A stretch of 64,000 nucleotides of DNA from PHAA01 sp964494735 (GTDB lineage: Bacteria > Bacillota > Syntrophomonadia > Syntrophomonadales > Syntrophomonadaceae), in NCBI GenBank assembly GCA_964494735.1, contig CAZBSD010000006.1:1-64000 (forward strand), written 5' to 3'. Below are positions 41,944-50,967 of this stretch, piece after piece (the first letter of the stretch is position 1; the number at the start of each line of letters is the position of its first letter). The translations under genes and the position numbers were made by a program. The notes beneath the pieces are model-generated. The model did not search any database. It worked only from the letters and a program-made list of their open reading frames with translations, and had not been told where the DNA came from.

Positions 41944-44421
41944 ATGGAAAATCATTATGATTTCAAATCGATCGAACCCAAATGGCAGAATTATTGGGCC
42001 CAAAACAACTTCTTCAAGGTTTCTGAAGACCCCTCCCGGCCCAAATATTATGATTTGGAAATGTTTCCTTATCCCTCCGGTAACCTGCACATGGGCCACG
42101 TGCGCAACTATGCCATCGGCGATGTGGTTGCCCGGTTCAAATCCATGAACGGATTCAACGTCCTTCATCCCATGGGTTGGGACGCCTTCGGCCTGCCGGC
42201 TGAAAATGCCGCCATCAAACACGGACACCACCCTGCCCAATGGACCTACGCCAACATAGAGAATATGAAATCGCAGCTTAAAACCCTGGGTATCAGTTAC
42301 GATTGGGACCGGGAGTTGGCTAGCTGCAAGCCCGACTATTACAAGTTCACCCAATGGATGTTCTTGAAACTGTATGATAACGGACTGGCTTATAAAAAGA
42401 GTGCCGCAGTCAACTGGTGCCCCTCCTGCCAGACAGTATTAGCCAACGAACAGGTGGTGGACGGCGCCTGCGAGAGGTGTGACACCGTGGTGACCAAGCG
42501 ACAACTGGCCCAGTGGTTCTTCAAGATAACCGATTATGCCCAGCGCCTCCTCGACGATCTCGGCAAACTGCCGGGTTGGCCGGATAAGGTCAAGATAATG
42601 CAGCGCAATTGGATAGGACGCAGCGAGGGCTGCCAATTCGATCTGCCCATAGAGAACAGCGAACAGATCATGACCGTATTCACAACCCGTCCTGATACCG
42701 TATTTGGGATAACCTATATGGTCCTGGCTCCCGAACATCCTCTGGTGGAGAAGGTGAGCCGGGGGACCCCTCAAGAGGAGGAAGTAAAACAATTCGTGCA
42801 CCGCATGCAATTTCTCAGCGAAGTAGAGCGCACCTCCACTGAAGCTGAAAAAGAGGGGATATTCACCGGGGCCTATGCCAGCAACCCCATGAACGGAGAA
42901 AAGATACCCATTTGGATAGCCAACTACGTCCTTATGGATTATGGAACCGGTGCTATCATGGCAGTTCCCGCCCATGACCAGCGTGACTTTGAATTTGCCC
43001 GCAAGTATAGCCTGCCGGTCAAGGTGGTTATCAAGGCTCCCGATTCTCCCGCCGACGGGGACAGTATGAAAGCAGCCTATGAAGGCGATGGGCTGATGGT
43101 CAACTCCGGCGCTTTCAACGGTTTGAGTGTGGAAGCAGGCAAGAAGCAGGTTATCGCCCATATGCAGGGTGAGGGTTTTGGAGAGGGTACGGTTAATTTC
43201 CGGCTGCGGGATTGGCTTATCTCCCGCCAGCGCTATTGGGGTTGTCCCATCCCTATGGTCTACTGTGAGAAATGCGGTCTGGTTCCGGTGGCGGAGGCCG
43301 ATTTGCCGGTAGTACTGCCCGAGGATGTAGAATTCCGCCCATCCGGGGAATCACCCCTTAATTATGTGTCGTCCTTCTATCAGACTGAATGCCCCTCCTG
43401 CGGGGGACCCGGGCGTCGGGAAACCGACACCATGGACACTTTTGTCTGCTCGTCATGGTACTTCGATAGATTCTGCGATCCCCATAACAGTGAGTTGCCC
43501 TTCAGCAAAGAATCGGCGGATTACTGGATGCCGGTGGACCAGTATATCGGCGGGGTGGAGCATGCCATTCTGCACCTGATGTACTCGCGGTTTTTCACCA
43601 AATTCCTCAACGATATAAACTACCTGCCCTGTGACGAGCCTTTCACCAACCTGCTTACCCAAGGTATGGTTTTGAAGGATGGGTCCAAAATGTCCAAATC
43701 CAAGGGCAACGTGGTCAGTCCCGAGGATATTATAAACACCTATGGTGCTGATACGGCCCGTTTGTTCATATTGTTTGCCTCCCCGCCGGAACGCGACCTG
43801 GAGTGGAGCGACCAGGGGGTGGAAGGTTCTTCCCGTTTCCTCAACCGGGTCTGGAGGGTGGTCAGCAGTTGCGCCGAGGACATAAAGGATATAAAATTGC
43901 CGGCCCAATTCGGGGAATTGGATGGTGAGGCCCGCAAACTTCGTTACAAGACCCATGCCACCGTCAAGAAGGTAAGCGAGGATATCGAGCTGCGTTTCAA
44001 TTTCAATACCGCTATCAGCGCCATAATGGAATTGAACAACATGCTCTCCGCTTATCTCGATCAGGATGATCAGGACCTGTCGGTTCTGAAAGAAGCAGTC
44101 GAAAGCATGATAGTGCTGTTAAGCCCGTTTTCTCCCCATATATGTGAGGAATTGTGGCAGATGTGCGGCCACCGGGAAAGTGTATGCGGGCAAAGCTGGC
44201 CCCGCTATGAAGCTGCGGCTCTGGTGCAGGACGAGGTGGAGATAGCGGTGCAGATCAGCGGCAAGGTCCGGGAGCGGATGATGGCTCCGGCCACTGCGAG
44301 CGACGAGGACCTGCAGAAACTGGCCCTGGTCCTGCCCAAGATAACCGAGTTGCTGGAGGGCAAACAGGTGGTGAAGGTGATTGTAGTCCCAGGCAAACTG
44401 GTCAATATCGTAGCCCGGTAA
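41944..44421 (+). CDS. leuS: leucyl-tRNA synthetase
   Basis: 825-aa class I synthetase. The HIGH motif is in PYPSGNLHMGHVRNY (about residue 40). The editing CP1 insertion includes TTRPDTVFGITYMVLAPEHP and GTGAIMAVPAHDQRDFEFA. The catalytic KMSKS is in GSKMSKSKGNVV (about residue 580), and the anticodon-binding and C-terminal domains are complete. ATG 41944 has AGGAGG six nt upstream. Transcription reads through a leucine T-box, so uncharged tRNA-Leu should induce it. It runs opposite to comEA and convergent to rsfS. Confidence 0.98.
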   Translation: MENHYDFKSIEPKWQNYWAQNNFFKVSEDPSRPKYYDLEMFPYPSGNLHMGHVRNYAIGDVVARFKSMNGFNVLHPMGWDAFGLPAENAAIKHGHHPAQWTYANIENMKSQLKTLGISYDWDRELASCKPDYYKFTQWMFLKLYDNGLAYKKSAAVNWCPSCQTVLANEQVVDGACERCDTVVTKRQLAQWFFKITDYAQRLLDDLGKLPGWPDKVKIMQRNWIGRSEGCQFDLPIENSEQIMTVFTTRPDTVFGITYMVLAPEHPLVEKVSRGTPQEEEVKQFVHRMQFLSEVERTSTEAEKEGIFTGAYASNPMNGEKIPIWIANYVLMDYGTGAIMAVPAHDQRDFEFARKYSLPVKVVIKAPDSPADGDSMKAAYEGDGLMVNSGAFNGLSVEAGKKQVIAHMQGEGFGEGTVNFRLRDWLISRQRYWGCPIPMVYCEKCGLVPVAEADLPVVLPEDVEFRPSGESPLNYVSSFYQTECPSCGGPGRRETDTMDTFVCSSWYFDRFCDPHNSELPFSKESADYWMPVDQYIGGVEHAILHLMYSRFFTKFLNDINYLPCDEPFTNLLTQGMVLKDGSKMSKSKGNVVSPEDIINTYGADTARLFILFASPPERDLEWSDQGVEGSSRFLNRVWRVVSSCAEDIKDIKLPAQFGELDGEARKLRYKTHATVKKVSEDIELRFNFNTAISAIMELNNMLSAYLDQDDQDLSVLKEAVESMIVLLSPFSPHICEELWQMCGHRESVCGQSWPRYEAAALVQDEVEIAVQISGKVRERMMAPATASDEDLQKLALVLPKITELLEGKQVVKVIVVPGKLVNIVAR

Positions 44422-44458
44422 ACCGCCCATCTTGATGGGCCAATACAGAACAGAATAG

Positions 44459-44498
44459 AAGCCGGCCACCCATGTGTTCACACCTGGTTGGCCGGCTT
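44459..44498. terminator. possible bidirectional hairpin terminator between leuS and rsfS
   Basis: The 10-bp stem AAGCCGGCCA/TGGCCGGCTT has a partly paired 20-nt loop. It lies between the convergent leuS and rsfS stops. There is no proper T run on either strand, so it may only stall polymerase or protect 3' ends. Confidence 0.5.
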
Positions 44499-44515
44499 AA
44501 CTGTCAGATCCGGAA

Positions 44516-44875
44516 TCAGATTTGCTGATGGTTTTCAATCGGAACCTTGCGGGCATCAGCCCACAGGTCCTCCAGTTTATAATGATCACGTTCTTCCTGG
44601 CGGAAGATGTGCAGTATGGTAGAGCCATAGTCCAGCACCACCCAGGTACCCTGCTGATAACCATCCCGCCGCAGCACCGGGACACCTTGCTCCTGCAAAT
44701 GTTTCTCGACGTTGTCGGCTATACTGTGAATCTGGACCTGGTTGCGACCGCTGCAAATGACGAAATAGTCAGCGATGATGGTCTTTTCAAATACATCGAG
44801 GACGGTAAGATCAATGGCCTTCTCCTCCATCGCGGCATCCACGATCAGTTGCATAATTTTTTCCTCTGTCAGCAA
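44516..44875 (-). CDS. rsfS: ribosomal silencing factor RsfS
   Basis: 119-aa protein that binds L14 and blocks subunit joining in starvation. DLTVLDVFEKTIIADYFVIC, GYQQGTWVVLDYGSTILHIF and YKLEDLW are family signatures. I start at TTG 44875, with GAAGGAGG seven nt upstream; the open frame upstream adds 17 residues without support. It is last in the nadD-yqeK-rsfS run, as in Bacillus. Confidence 0.93.
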   Translation of the reverse strand: MLTEEKIMQLIVDAAMEEKAIDLTVLDVFEKTIIADYFVICSGRNQVQIHSIADNVEKHLQEQGVPVLRRDGYQQGTWVVLDYGSTILHIFRQEERDHYKLEDLWADARKVPIENHQQI

Positions 44876-44952
44876 AAATAAACCTCCTTCACATACATTC
44901 CAGTATTGATATTGATATCGAGCCACTATTAATGCCCCATCGAAGTAACGTT

Positions 44953-45543
44953 CTACCTGATAGCCTGACCTCTGGAAAGGCGCAGAAATTCATTACGGGC
45001 CTCTACCGTCACCGGGTGCAGCAATTTGCCCCGCGCCAGGCAGTAGCGGATGGTCGACTCCAGCCCTAAAAGCATGGCTTTATCGAGACTTTGCTCAGCT
45101 AGTTGGCGCAATTTGTCCAACTCCGGATAGGGAGAGCGGGTCGGTTCTATCATATCAGCCAGGTAGATAATCTTATCCAAACGGCTCATATTGGCCGAGC
45201 CCAGGGTGTGGGCCTTTACCGCTGCCAATATCTCAGCATCCTCCAGTCCCAGCCCGGTCTGCAGAAGGTAAGCACCGACCGGAGCGTGCAAAAGTTCGGG
45301 GCTTTCTCTCTCAACCGGATGGGTTATCAAACCGGCCTGGCCGGCCAGCTCAAACAATTGCCGGGGGCTCAGGTTCTTGGCATAATCGTGGAATATTCCC
45401 GTTATATAAGCCTTTTGACCATCGATACCGAATTTGATCGCCAACTGTTCGGCACAGCGGGCCACCCCCAGACTGTGTTGATAGCGCTTCTTTGATAACC
45501 GGTTCTTGATCAGCCGTTCAGCCTGTGCAGCATTATACACCAT
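44953..45543 (-). CDS. yqeK: HD-domain Ap4A hydrolase YqeK
   Basis: 196-aa HD hydrolase. The HD motifs are YQHSLGVARCAEQLA, GIFHDYAKNL and LHAPVGAYLL. Characterised YqeK proteins split diadenosine tetraphosphate symmetrically. The start ATG 45543 lies within the last 11 bp of nadD; the longer frame upstream is an overlap artefact. The nadD-yqeK-rsfS order is highly conserved in Firmicutes. Confidence 0.93.
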   Translation of the reverse strand: MVYNAAQAERLIKNRLSKKRYQHSLGVARCAEQLAIKFGIDGQKAYITGIFHDYAKNLSPRQLFELAGQAGLITHPVERESPELLHAPVGAYLLQTGLGLEDAEILAAVKAHTLGSANMSRLDKIIYLADMIEPTRSPYPELDKLRQLAEQSLDKAMLLGLESTIRYCLARGKLLHPVTVEARNEFLRLSRGQAIR

Positions 45544-46159
45544 AATCCGAGCCTCTATATAGCCGGTTGGTGTAGATATAGCCCTCCACCTCCGGCGGAA
45601 GCAGATATTTGATGGTCTTGCCCCGGGCGGCCCTCTCTCTGATAGCACTGGATGAGATTTCAAATCCGGGAATAGCGATGACCTTCAGCTTCTGCCACAT
45701 AAGCAGGGGTATCCCGGAAAAACATTCATCTTCCGGATTCATCTCATAGCCCGGCCGGGTTACAACAATCATACTGCACAGTTCAGCCAGCCGTTCCGGA
45801 TCTTTCCAAGTGTTCATCAGCATAAACGCATCTATACCCAGAATAAAAAACAGACTGGTCAGAGGATACATCTGCTGGATGGCGGCTGCCGTCTCCACTG
45901 AATAAGAAAGGCCCTGCCTGTCGACCTCCAGTGAAGATGCCTGGAAAACGGGATTATCCTTTACGGCCAATTCCACCATGGCCAGGCGGTGGTGACTCTC
46001 CAGGATATCACCCATGTCTTTGTGGGGCGGGCGGAAGGACGGAACAAAGATGATCCGGTCCAGATCAAAGGCCTCGCGGGCGAATTCAGCCGCTATCAGA
46101 TGACCATAATGGATGGGATTGAAAGTCCCGCCTATGATGCCCAATTTCTTTATCGTCAT
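45533..46159 (-). CDS. nadD: nicotinate-nucleotide adenylyltransferase
   Basis: 208-aa enzyme of NAD synthesis that adenylates nicotinate mononucleotide. The nucleotidyltransferase motif GIIGGTFNPIHYGHLIAAE is at the N-terminus, and ISSSAIRERAARGKTIKYLL near the C-terminus holds the second ATP-binding signature. ATG 46159 follows AGGTGGGG; a TTG seven codons upstream is less likely. A promoter is predicted at 46228-46256. It usually follows proA directly, but here four plus-strand genes intervene. Confidence 0.95.
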   Translation of the reverse strand: MTIKKLGIIGGTFNPIHYGHLIAAEFAREAFDLDRIIFVPSFRPPHKDMGDILESHHRLAMVELAVKDNPVFQASSLEVDRQGLSYSVETAAAIQQMYPLTSLFFILGIDAFMLMNTWKDPERLAELCSMIVVTRPGYEMNPEDECFSGIPLLMWQKLKVIAIPGFEISSSAIRERAARGKTIKYLLPPEVEGYIYTNRLYRGSDYGV

Positions 46160-46227
46160 ACTTGCCCCACCTGCCCTCAAGCCCCGTCACATCCGATTTC
46201 TTCTTGTCCGCCCACCATATATGCTTA

Positions 46228-46256
46228 ATCATAACTATTGCTCTGCAAATATGCAA
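46228..46256 (-). promoter_or_regulatory. promoter of nadD-yqeK-rsfS
   Basis: On the minus strand TTGCAT (plus 46251-46256) and TATGAT (plus 46228-46233) are spaced 17 nt apart. The leader to the nadD ATG is about 60 nt. Confidence 0.6.
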
Positions 46257-46322
46257 ACCGGTGATGAAGGGATAAAACGCCAAGCACAAAAGGCCAATCT
46301 TTTGTATAATTATAAAGTATGC

Positions 46323-46350
46323 TTGGCTTTAATCAGGCTTTCTTTATAAT
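46323..46350 (+). promoter_or_regulatory. promoter of the plus-strand four-gene cassette
   Basis: TTGGCT (46323-46328) and a perfect TATAAT (46345-46350) are spaced 16 nt apart. The predicted start is about 46357, very close to the AAAGGGG ribosome site and ATG 46372. A second TATAAT about 40 bp upstream lacks a good -35. Confidence 0.45.
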
Positions 46351-46371
46351 CAGCCGGGAAAGGGGCTTTCC

Positions 46372-46995
46372 ATGGTGGAAACCGATATCACGCTGGTATT
46401 TCACAACCAGGGGCTGCGCAGTTATATAGAGGTCGACCTTTGCGCCCAGTGTCCCCGCCAGGATGATAAAGGGTGCTGCGGATTTTATTCGCCCGTCTTC
46501 TATCCCACCGACCTTGTCTACCTTTATCTGCACCAGCCGGATTTACTGAAGTACATATTCTCGCTGGAACACCTGACCATACTCGATGCTTCAGTAACAG
46601 TCAACAACACTATCGAGGGCGAGAGCTACCGGTGCCGATTCCACAGCAAAGACCAGGGATGCATTCTTACCCAGCCACTGCGGGAATCAGTCTGCCGGCA
46701 TTTTGTTTGTGATGGGATAGGGTGGATGCGGGAGGAGAGTCTGCAGGATTGGCGAGACTTCTTTGAGCGATTGACCGATTATGAGATCGAGACCAATAAC
46801 CTATGGACGGCAATTCTTACCGAAATGGGTATTACCTTGCGCAAACCGGAGCTGCGGGAACGTTTCTTCGCCGAGTTATTGAAGCTTTACGAGGACAACC
46901 AGGCTAACCTGCCCGAGTTCATCCACTCCATGCCCGGTGAGGATACCCGTACCCTGCGCCGTCCGCTGCGATTTGGAAACGACTGGATATTATAA
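46372..46995 (+). CDS. Cys-rich protein of unknown function (possible metal or Fe-S binding)
   Basis: 207-aa soluble protein with two cysteine clusters: C24-x2-C27-x7-CC (LCAQCPRQDDKGCCGF), and later YRCRFHSKDQGCIL followed by ESVCRHFVC. The spacing recalls YkgJ-type zinc/iron-binding proteins, but I cannot assign it firmly. The C-terminal half is helical and acidic. It starts 27 bp after a predicted -10 and is followed 22 bp later by the cysteine-synthase-like gene, so it is probably first in a four-gene operon. Confidence 0.75.
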   Translation: MVETDITLVFHNQGLRSYIEVDLCAQCPRQDDKGCCGFYSPVFYPTDLVYLYLHQPDLLKYIFSLEHLTILDASVTVNNTIEGESYRCRFHSKDQGCILTQPLRESVCRHFVCDGIGWMREESLQDWRDFFERLTDYEIETNNLWTAILTEMGITLRKPELRERFFAELLKLYEDNQANLPEFIHSMPGEDTRTLRRPLRFGNDWIL

Positions 46996-47017
46996 TACTA
47001 CTTTTGGAGGGAAACGG

Positions 47018-48052
47018 ATGAAATGGAATGGTAACGAACGGATGATGGACAGCGTCCTGGAAGCAGTAGGAAGGACCCCTTTGATTCGCTTGGGAAGGAT
47101 ATCTGAGGATGTCCCCGCGGATATCGCCGTCAAACTGGAATATGTTAATCCCAGCGGCAGTCTCAAGGACCGGGTGGCCTATCAAATCATAGAAAAGGCG
47201 GAAGAGCGAGGAGAACTCCGGCCGGGCATGATCCTTCTGGAGGGAACCACCGGCAATACCGGCATATCGACGGCTATGGTAGGGGCCAGCAAAGGGTACC
47301 GGGTGATAATCGTGATGCCGGAAGGGATGAGCGAGGAGCGCAAGAAGACCATCACCGCTTATGGGGCGGAGTTGGTACTTACGCCGGGGGCGGAAACCGA
47401 CGTGGACCTGGTATTGGAAGAGGTAGCCAGGATAAAAGAGCGCTACGGTGAAGAGATATTTGAGATCGGCCAGTTTAACCGGGCCGACAATCTGGACGCC
47501 CATTTTGACGGTACCGGCCCGGAGATCTGGGAGCAGACGGAAGGCAAGGTGGATGTATTCATCATGTGCCAGGGTACCGGCGGCACCGTAACCGGCACCG
47601 CCAAATTCCTGAAGGAACAGAATCCTGATATCAAGGTCTATATTTCAGAGCCCAAGGAATCCCCCATCCTGGCCTGCGGCAAGATCGGCAAGCATCAGGT
47701 GCAGGGTATAGCCGACGGCCTCATCCCGGAAATATTGGACTTGCAATATGTGGACGGAGTAGTCCTGGTAAGTTCGCAGGAGAGTATCACCATAGCCCAG
47801 GAGATGGCCCGCCGGGAGGGTATCTTCTGTGGTATATCATCGGGATGCAATGTTGGGGCTGCCAGGATAATAGCCCGTAAGTACCCGGACCGGAAATTGA
47901 TAGTAACCATGGTTAATGACAACGGCCTGCGCTACCTTTCCACTCCCCTCTGCGGCACCGTCAATCAGCGGGAGGAATTGGAACGCGACTATCGGTTGAG
48001 TCCCGAGGATCTGGCCAAACTCTTGAGTTATAACCTGGAAATAATAGAGTAG
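47018..48052 (+). CDS. cysteine synthase family PLP enzyme
   Basis: 344-aa fold-type II PLP enzyme. The PLP lysine is in NPSGSLKDRVAYQ, the carboxylate-binding loop is EGTTGNTGIST (most CysK proteins have TSGNT), and the phosphate loop is CQGTGGTVTGTA. The C-terminal GISSGCNVGAA is also typical. ATG 47018 follows TTGGAGG; the frame runs further upstream but overlaps the previous gene. It could make cysteine from O-acetylserine or act as a related beta-synthase or lyase; the altered loop leaves substrate open. No cysE lies nearby; its partners here are a thiolase and a DUF35 protein. Confidence 0.88.
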   Translation: MKWNGNERMMDSVLEAVGRTPLIRLGRISEDVPADIAVKLEYVNPSGSLKDRVAYQIIEKAEERGELRPGMILLEGTTGNTGISTAMVGASKGYRVIIVMPEGMSEERKKTITAYGAELVLTPGAETDVDLVLEEVARIKERYGEEIFEIGQFNRADNLDAHFDGTGPEIWEQTEGKVDVFIMCQGTGGTVTGTAKFLKEQNPDIKVYISEPKESPILACGKIGKHQVQGIADGLIPEILDLQYVDGVVLVSSQESITIAQEMARREGIFCGISSGCNVGAARIIARKYPDRKLIVTMVNDNGLRYLSTPLCGTVNQREELERDYRLSPEDLAKLLSYNLEIIE

Positions 48053-48083
48053 CCTCCACTGGAGCAGGAAGGTTGGTGTAGAT

Positions 48084-49253
48084 TTGGCCCGAGGCAGTGC
48101 GGTTATAAGCGGCATATCAGAATTGGTGCCGATCCTCGATGGCGGCGGGAGATCAACCCTGGACCTTTTAGCCGAGGCCGCTGCCCTGGCGGTACAAGAT
48201 GCGGCCCTGGCCAAAAGTGATATTGACGGTCTGCTGGTTACCCCACCCAGCGAGGACAGCTATTTTCTCTGGCCTTCGCAGGTAGCCGAATATCTGCAAC
48301 TGGCACCGGTTTTCATGAATATGGTGGAACTGGGCGGGGCCAGTGCGGTTGGTTCTGTAGCCCGCGCCAAGCTGATGGTGGAGGCGGACGTATGCCGTCA
48401 CTGCTTGTGTATAAGCGGAGGGGTGTGGGACTCGCAGGTGTTCAACACCCGTGCCAATAAGATGGCCGTCATGTCCCGGGCTGAAATCGATTATGAGCTG
48501 CCCTACGGTCCCATGGGCTTCAACAGTGGCTATGCCCTTATCGCCCGCCGCCATATGTCCGAATATGGGACCACTCCCGAACAGTTGGCTAAAATCGCCG
48601 TAGATCAGCGCACCAATGCCCTCGCCAACCCTAACGCCCTTTTTAACCGCCAAGCCCTGTCTATTGAGGACGTCCTCAGTTCGCCGGTGATCGTGGACCC
48701 GCTGCACCTGCTGGAGATAGTACGGCCTTGTAGCGGAGCCGCCGCAGTAGTAGTCAGCCGCGCTGACAGCGGCAGCGATTGGACCCATCCACCCGTCTCC
48801 ATACCTGGATTCGGCGAAGCCTATACCCATAATTCTATCCCTTATGCCCCCCATCTTAGCGGGAGTCCGATACGGATGGCGGCCCAGAGAGCTTATCAGA
48901 TGGCAGGGCGAACGCCTGCCGATATCGACTTGGTCTCCCTCTATGATTGTTATACCATCACTGTTTTGATAAGCCTGGAAGATGCCGGCTTCTGCCCCAA
49001 AGGGGCGGGGGGCCGGTTTGTGGCCGACACCGACCTTACCTACAAAGGTGAACTCCCCTGTAACACCCATGGGGGGCAGCTTTCCTGCGGTCAGGCTTCT
49101 TTTGCGGGCGGGATGTCCCACGTTATCGAGGCGGTCCGCCAATTACGCGGCGAGGCCGGTTCCCGGCAGGTGCCCAAGAACCGGCTGGCCCTGGTCAATG
49201 GCAATGGCGGAGTGATGAGTACGCAGAGTTGTCTGATCCTGGGGAGGACGTAA
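48084..49253 (+). CDS. SCP2-type thiolase (acetyl-CoA acetyltransferase-like)
   Basis: 389-aa thiolase-superfamily protein of the SCP-x/nondecarboxylating type. It starts at TTG 48084 (AVISGISELVPILDGG) and has FMNMVELGGASAVGSVARA and the C-terminal CNTHGGQLSCGQASFAGGMS, where H and C are catalytic. The usual N-terminal nucleophile Cys is not obvious at the ELGGAS position. Such proteins often work with a DUF35 partner encoded next door, as here. A role in fatty acyl-CoA or ketoacyl-CoA chemistry is inference. Confidence 0.88.
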   Translation: MARGSAVISGISELVPILDGGGRSTLDLLAEAAALAVQDAALAKSDIDGLLVTPPSEDSYFLWPSQVAEYLQLAPVFMNMVELGGASAVGSVARAKLMVEADVCRHCLCISGGVWDSQVFNTRANKMAVMSRAEIDYELPYGPMGFNSGYALIARRHMSEYGTTPEQLAKIAVDQRTNALANPNALFNRQALSIEDVLSSPVIVDPLHLLEIVRPCSGAAAVVVSRADSGSDWTHPPVSIPGFGEAYTHNSIPYAPHLSGSPIRMAAQRAYQMAGRTPADIDLVSLYDCYTITVLISLEDAGFCPKGAGGRFVADTDLTYKGELPCNTHGGQLSCGQASFAGGMSHVIEAVRQLRGEAGSRQVPKNRLALVNGNGGVMSTQSCLILGRT

Positions 49254-49255
49254 GG

Positions 49256-49627
49256 ATGCGCGACTATCAACAAATCTTTCGGGACAAATTAAAGAACGGG
49301 AATATGTGGCTGCAGTATTGCCCCGATTGCCATCGTTTCATTTACTACCCCCGCGAAAGGTGCCCGTATTGTTGGGAGGCCGGATTGGAGTGGCAGCCGG
49401 TGCAGGGGCTGGGTTCGGTTTACAGTTATACCGTGGTCCGGGTCAGTGCTCTGCCTGAATTCAAACCGCCATATATATTTGCCCTGGTTGAATTGGCTGA
49501 AGGAGTACGCATGGCCACCAATATCCAGGAGTGCAGCCTGGAACAAATCCACGTGGGAATGCCGGTCCGGCTAAAAATAATAACCAGAGAGGGCTGCGAT
49601 ACCCTCCCTGTCTTCGTTCCGTTTTGA
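49256..49627 (+). CDS. DUF35 zinc-ribbon/OB-fold acyl-CoA-associated protein
   Basis: 123-aa protein with an N-terminal rubredoxin-like zinc ribbon (C22-x2-C25 and C36-x2-C39, LQYCPDCHRF and ERCPYCWEAG) followed by an OB fold (GSVYSYTVVRVSALPEF, MATNIQECSLEQIHVGM). The family accompanies thiolases and HMG-CoA synthases and is thought to bind acyl-CoA and channel it. ATG 49256 is two bp after the thiolase stop, with GGGGAGG upstream, so the pair is translationally coupled. Confidence 0.9.
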   Translation: MRDYQQIFRDKLKNGNMWLQYCPDCHRFIYYPRERCPYCWEAGLEWQPVQGLGSVYSYTVVRVSALPEFKPPYIFALVELAEGVRMATNIQECSLEQIHVGMPVRLKIITREGCDTLPVFVPF

Positions 49628-49688
49628 TCAACCGCCGGTTTTGCCAGGGTTTGGGTTTTATGATCCCGCCGAAAACGTCTTAGCTGCT

Positions 49689-50945
49689 CTAGCGGATCTG
49701 GCCATCACCCTGGATTATATACTTGCTGGTGGTAAGTTCTTTCAAGCCCATCGGCCCCCGCGCATGCAGCTTCTGGGTACTTATCCCCATCTCCGCTCCT
49801 AAGCCGAAAACTCCCCCGTCGGTGAAACGAGTGGAAGCGTTGGCATAAACAGCCGCCGCATCAACCTCATGCAGGAAGCGCCTCACCCGGCTGTAGTTCT
49901 CACTGATGATCGCTTCACTGTGGCCGGTGCCATATTGGTTGACATGGGCTATGGCTTCATCCAGGCTGCCTACCACTTTGACCGCCAACACCAGGTCCAG
50001 GTATTCCTCCGCCCAATCCTCTTCGCTGGCTGCCCGGATACCAGGCACCAATCGTCGGCTGGTCGGACAGCCCCTGACCTCCACCCCTGCCGTCTGTAAT
50101 TCAGCTAACATGGGCGGCAGGAAGCGGGCCGCCACCGCACTGTGTACCAGTAGGGTTTCAGCCGCGTTGCATACCGAAGGGCGTTGCACCTTGGCATTCA
50201 TCACAATGGGGCCGGCTTTGGTCAAGTCGGCGAATTCATCCACATATACATGGCAATTGCCCATACCAGTCATAATCACCGGAACCACCGCATTCTCCAG
50301 AACCGCGGTCTTGAGTCCTTTCCCGCCCCGGGGAATCAGCACGTCGATGTATTCATGCATCTTCATCATAAATACGGCTGCCTGACGATCCTCACTATCG
50401 ACCAACTGGATAGCTCCTTCCGGGATACCCGATTGCGCAGCTGCGGACGAGATGATACGGGCGATCACCCGGTTGGAGTTGAGGGCTTCCTCTCCTCCCC
50501 GCAGCAGGATGGCATTGCCCGACTTGAGGCATAAGGCAGCCGCATCGGCTGTCACATTGGGTCGGGATTCATATATTATTCCGATCACCCCGATAGGAGT
50601 CCTTACCCGGCTGATATCCAGGCCATTGGGACGCCGGGAGGAATCAACGGTTTCCCCCACCGGATCCGGCAGCGCGGCAATATCCCGCAGGCCCTGGGCC
50701 ATATCGCGGATACGGCTGTCGGTCAAGGTCAACCGCTCCAGCAAAGCAGCCGTCAAACCCTGGTCCCGGCCCAGTTCCAGGTCGGTACCGTTGGCCTTAA
50801 GTATCTCCTGGCTGTTGGCTTCCAGCTGCTCGGCCATATTCAGCAACGCCTCGTTCTTCAAGGTAGTCGAAACAGTAGCCAGGGTTCTGGCTGCCCGCTT
50901 GGCTTTTATCCCCTGGGCTATAAGTATCTCTTGGATATTATCCAT
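49689..50945 (-). CDS. proA: gamma-glutamyl phosphate reductase
   Basis: 418-aa NADPH-dependent enzyme, the second step of proline synthesis, giving glutamate semialdehyde. The N-terminal region has ARTLATVSTTLKNEALLNMA, the catalytic Cys is in QRPSVCNAAETLLVH, and GVFGLGAEMGISTQKLHARG lies near the end. ATG 50945 follows GGGAGGG; a longer frame upstream has no support. It lies 22 bp after proB in the obg-proB-proA order. Confidence 0.96.
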   Translation of the reverse strand: MDNIQEILIAQGIKAKRAARTLATVSTTLKNEALLNMAEQLEANSQEILKANGTDLELGRDQGLTAALLERLTLTDSRIRDMAQGLRDIAALPDPVGETVDSSRRPNGLDISRVRTPIGVIGIIYESRPNVTADAAALCLKSGNAILLRGGEEALNSNRVIARIISSAAAQSGIPEGAIQLVDSEDRQAAVFMMKMHEYIDVLIPRGGKGLKTAVLENAVVPVIMTGMGNCHVYVDEFADLTKAGPIVMNAKVQRPSVCNAAETLLVHSAVAARFLPPMLAELQTAGVEVRGCPTSRRLVPGIRAASEEDWAEEYLDLVLAVKVVGSLDEAIAHVNQYGTGHSEAIISENYSRVRRFLHEVDAAAVYANASTRFTDGGVFGLGAEMGISTQKLHARGPMGLKELTTSKYIIQGDGQIR

Positions 50946-50967
50946 GACGTTCCCTCCCTTATGGTTG

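Noticed and set aside
44459..44498. The leuS/rsfS hairpin as a firm intrinsic terminator
   Set aside because: The stem is strong but neither strand has a T tract; kept only as a low-confidence entry.
48168..49142. 324-aa minus-strand open frame opposite the thiolase gene
   Set aside because: The plus strand encodes a clear thiolase with motifs and coupled DUF35 partner; the antisense frame has low-complexity composition and no start signal.
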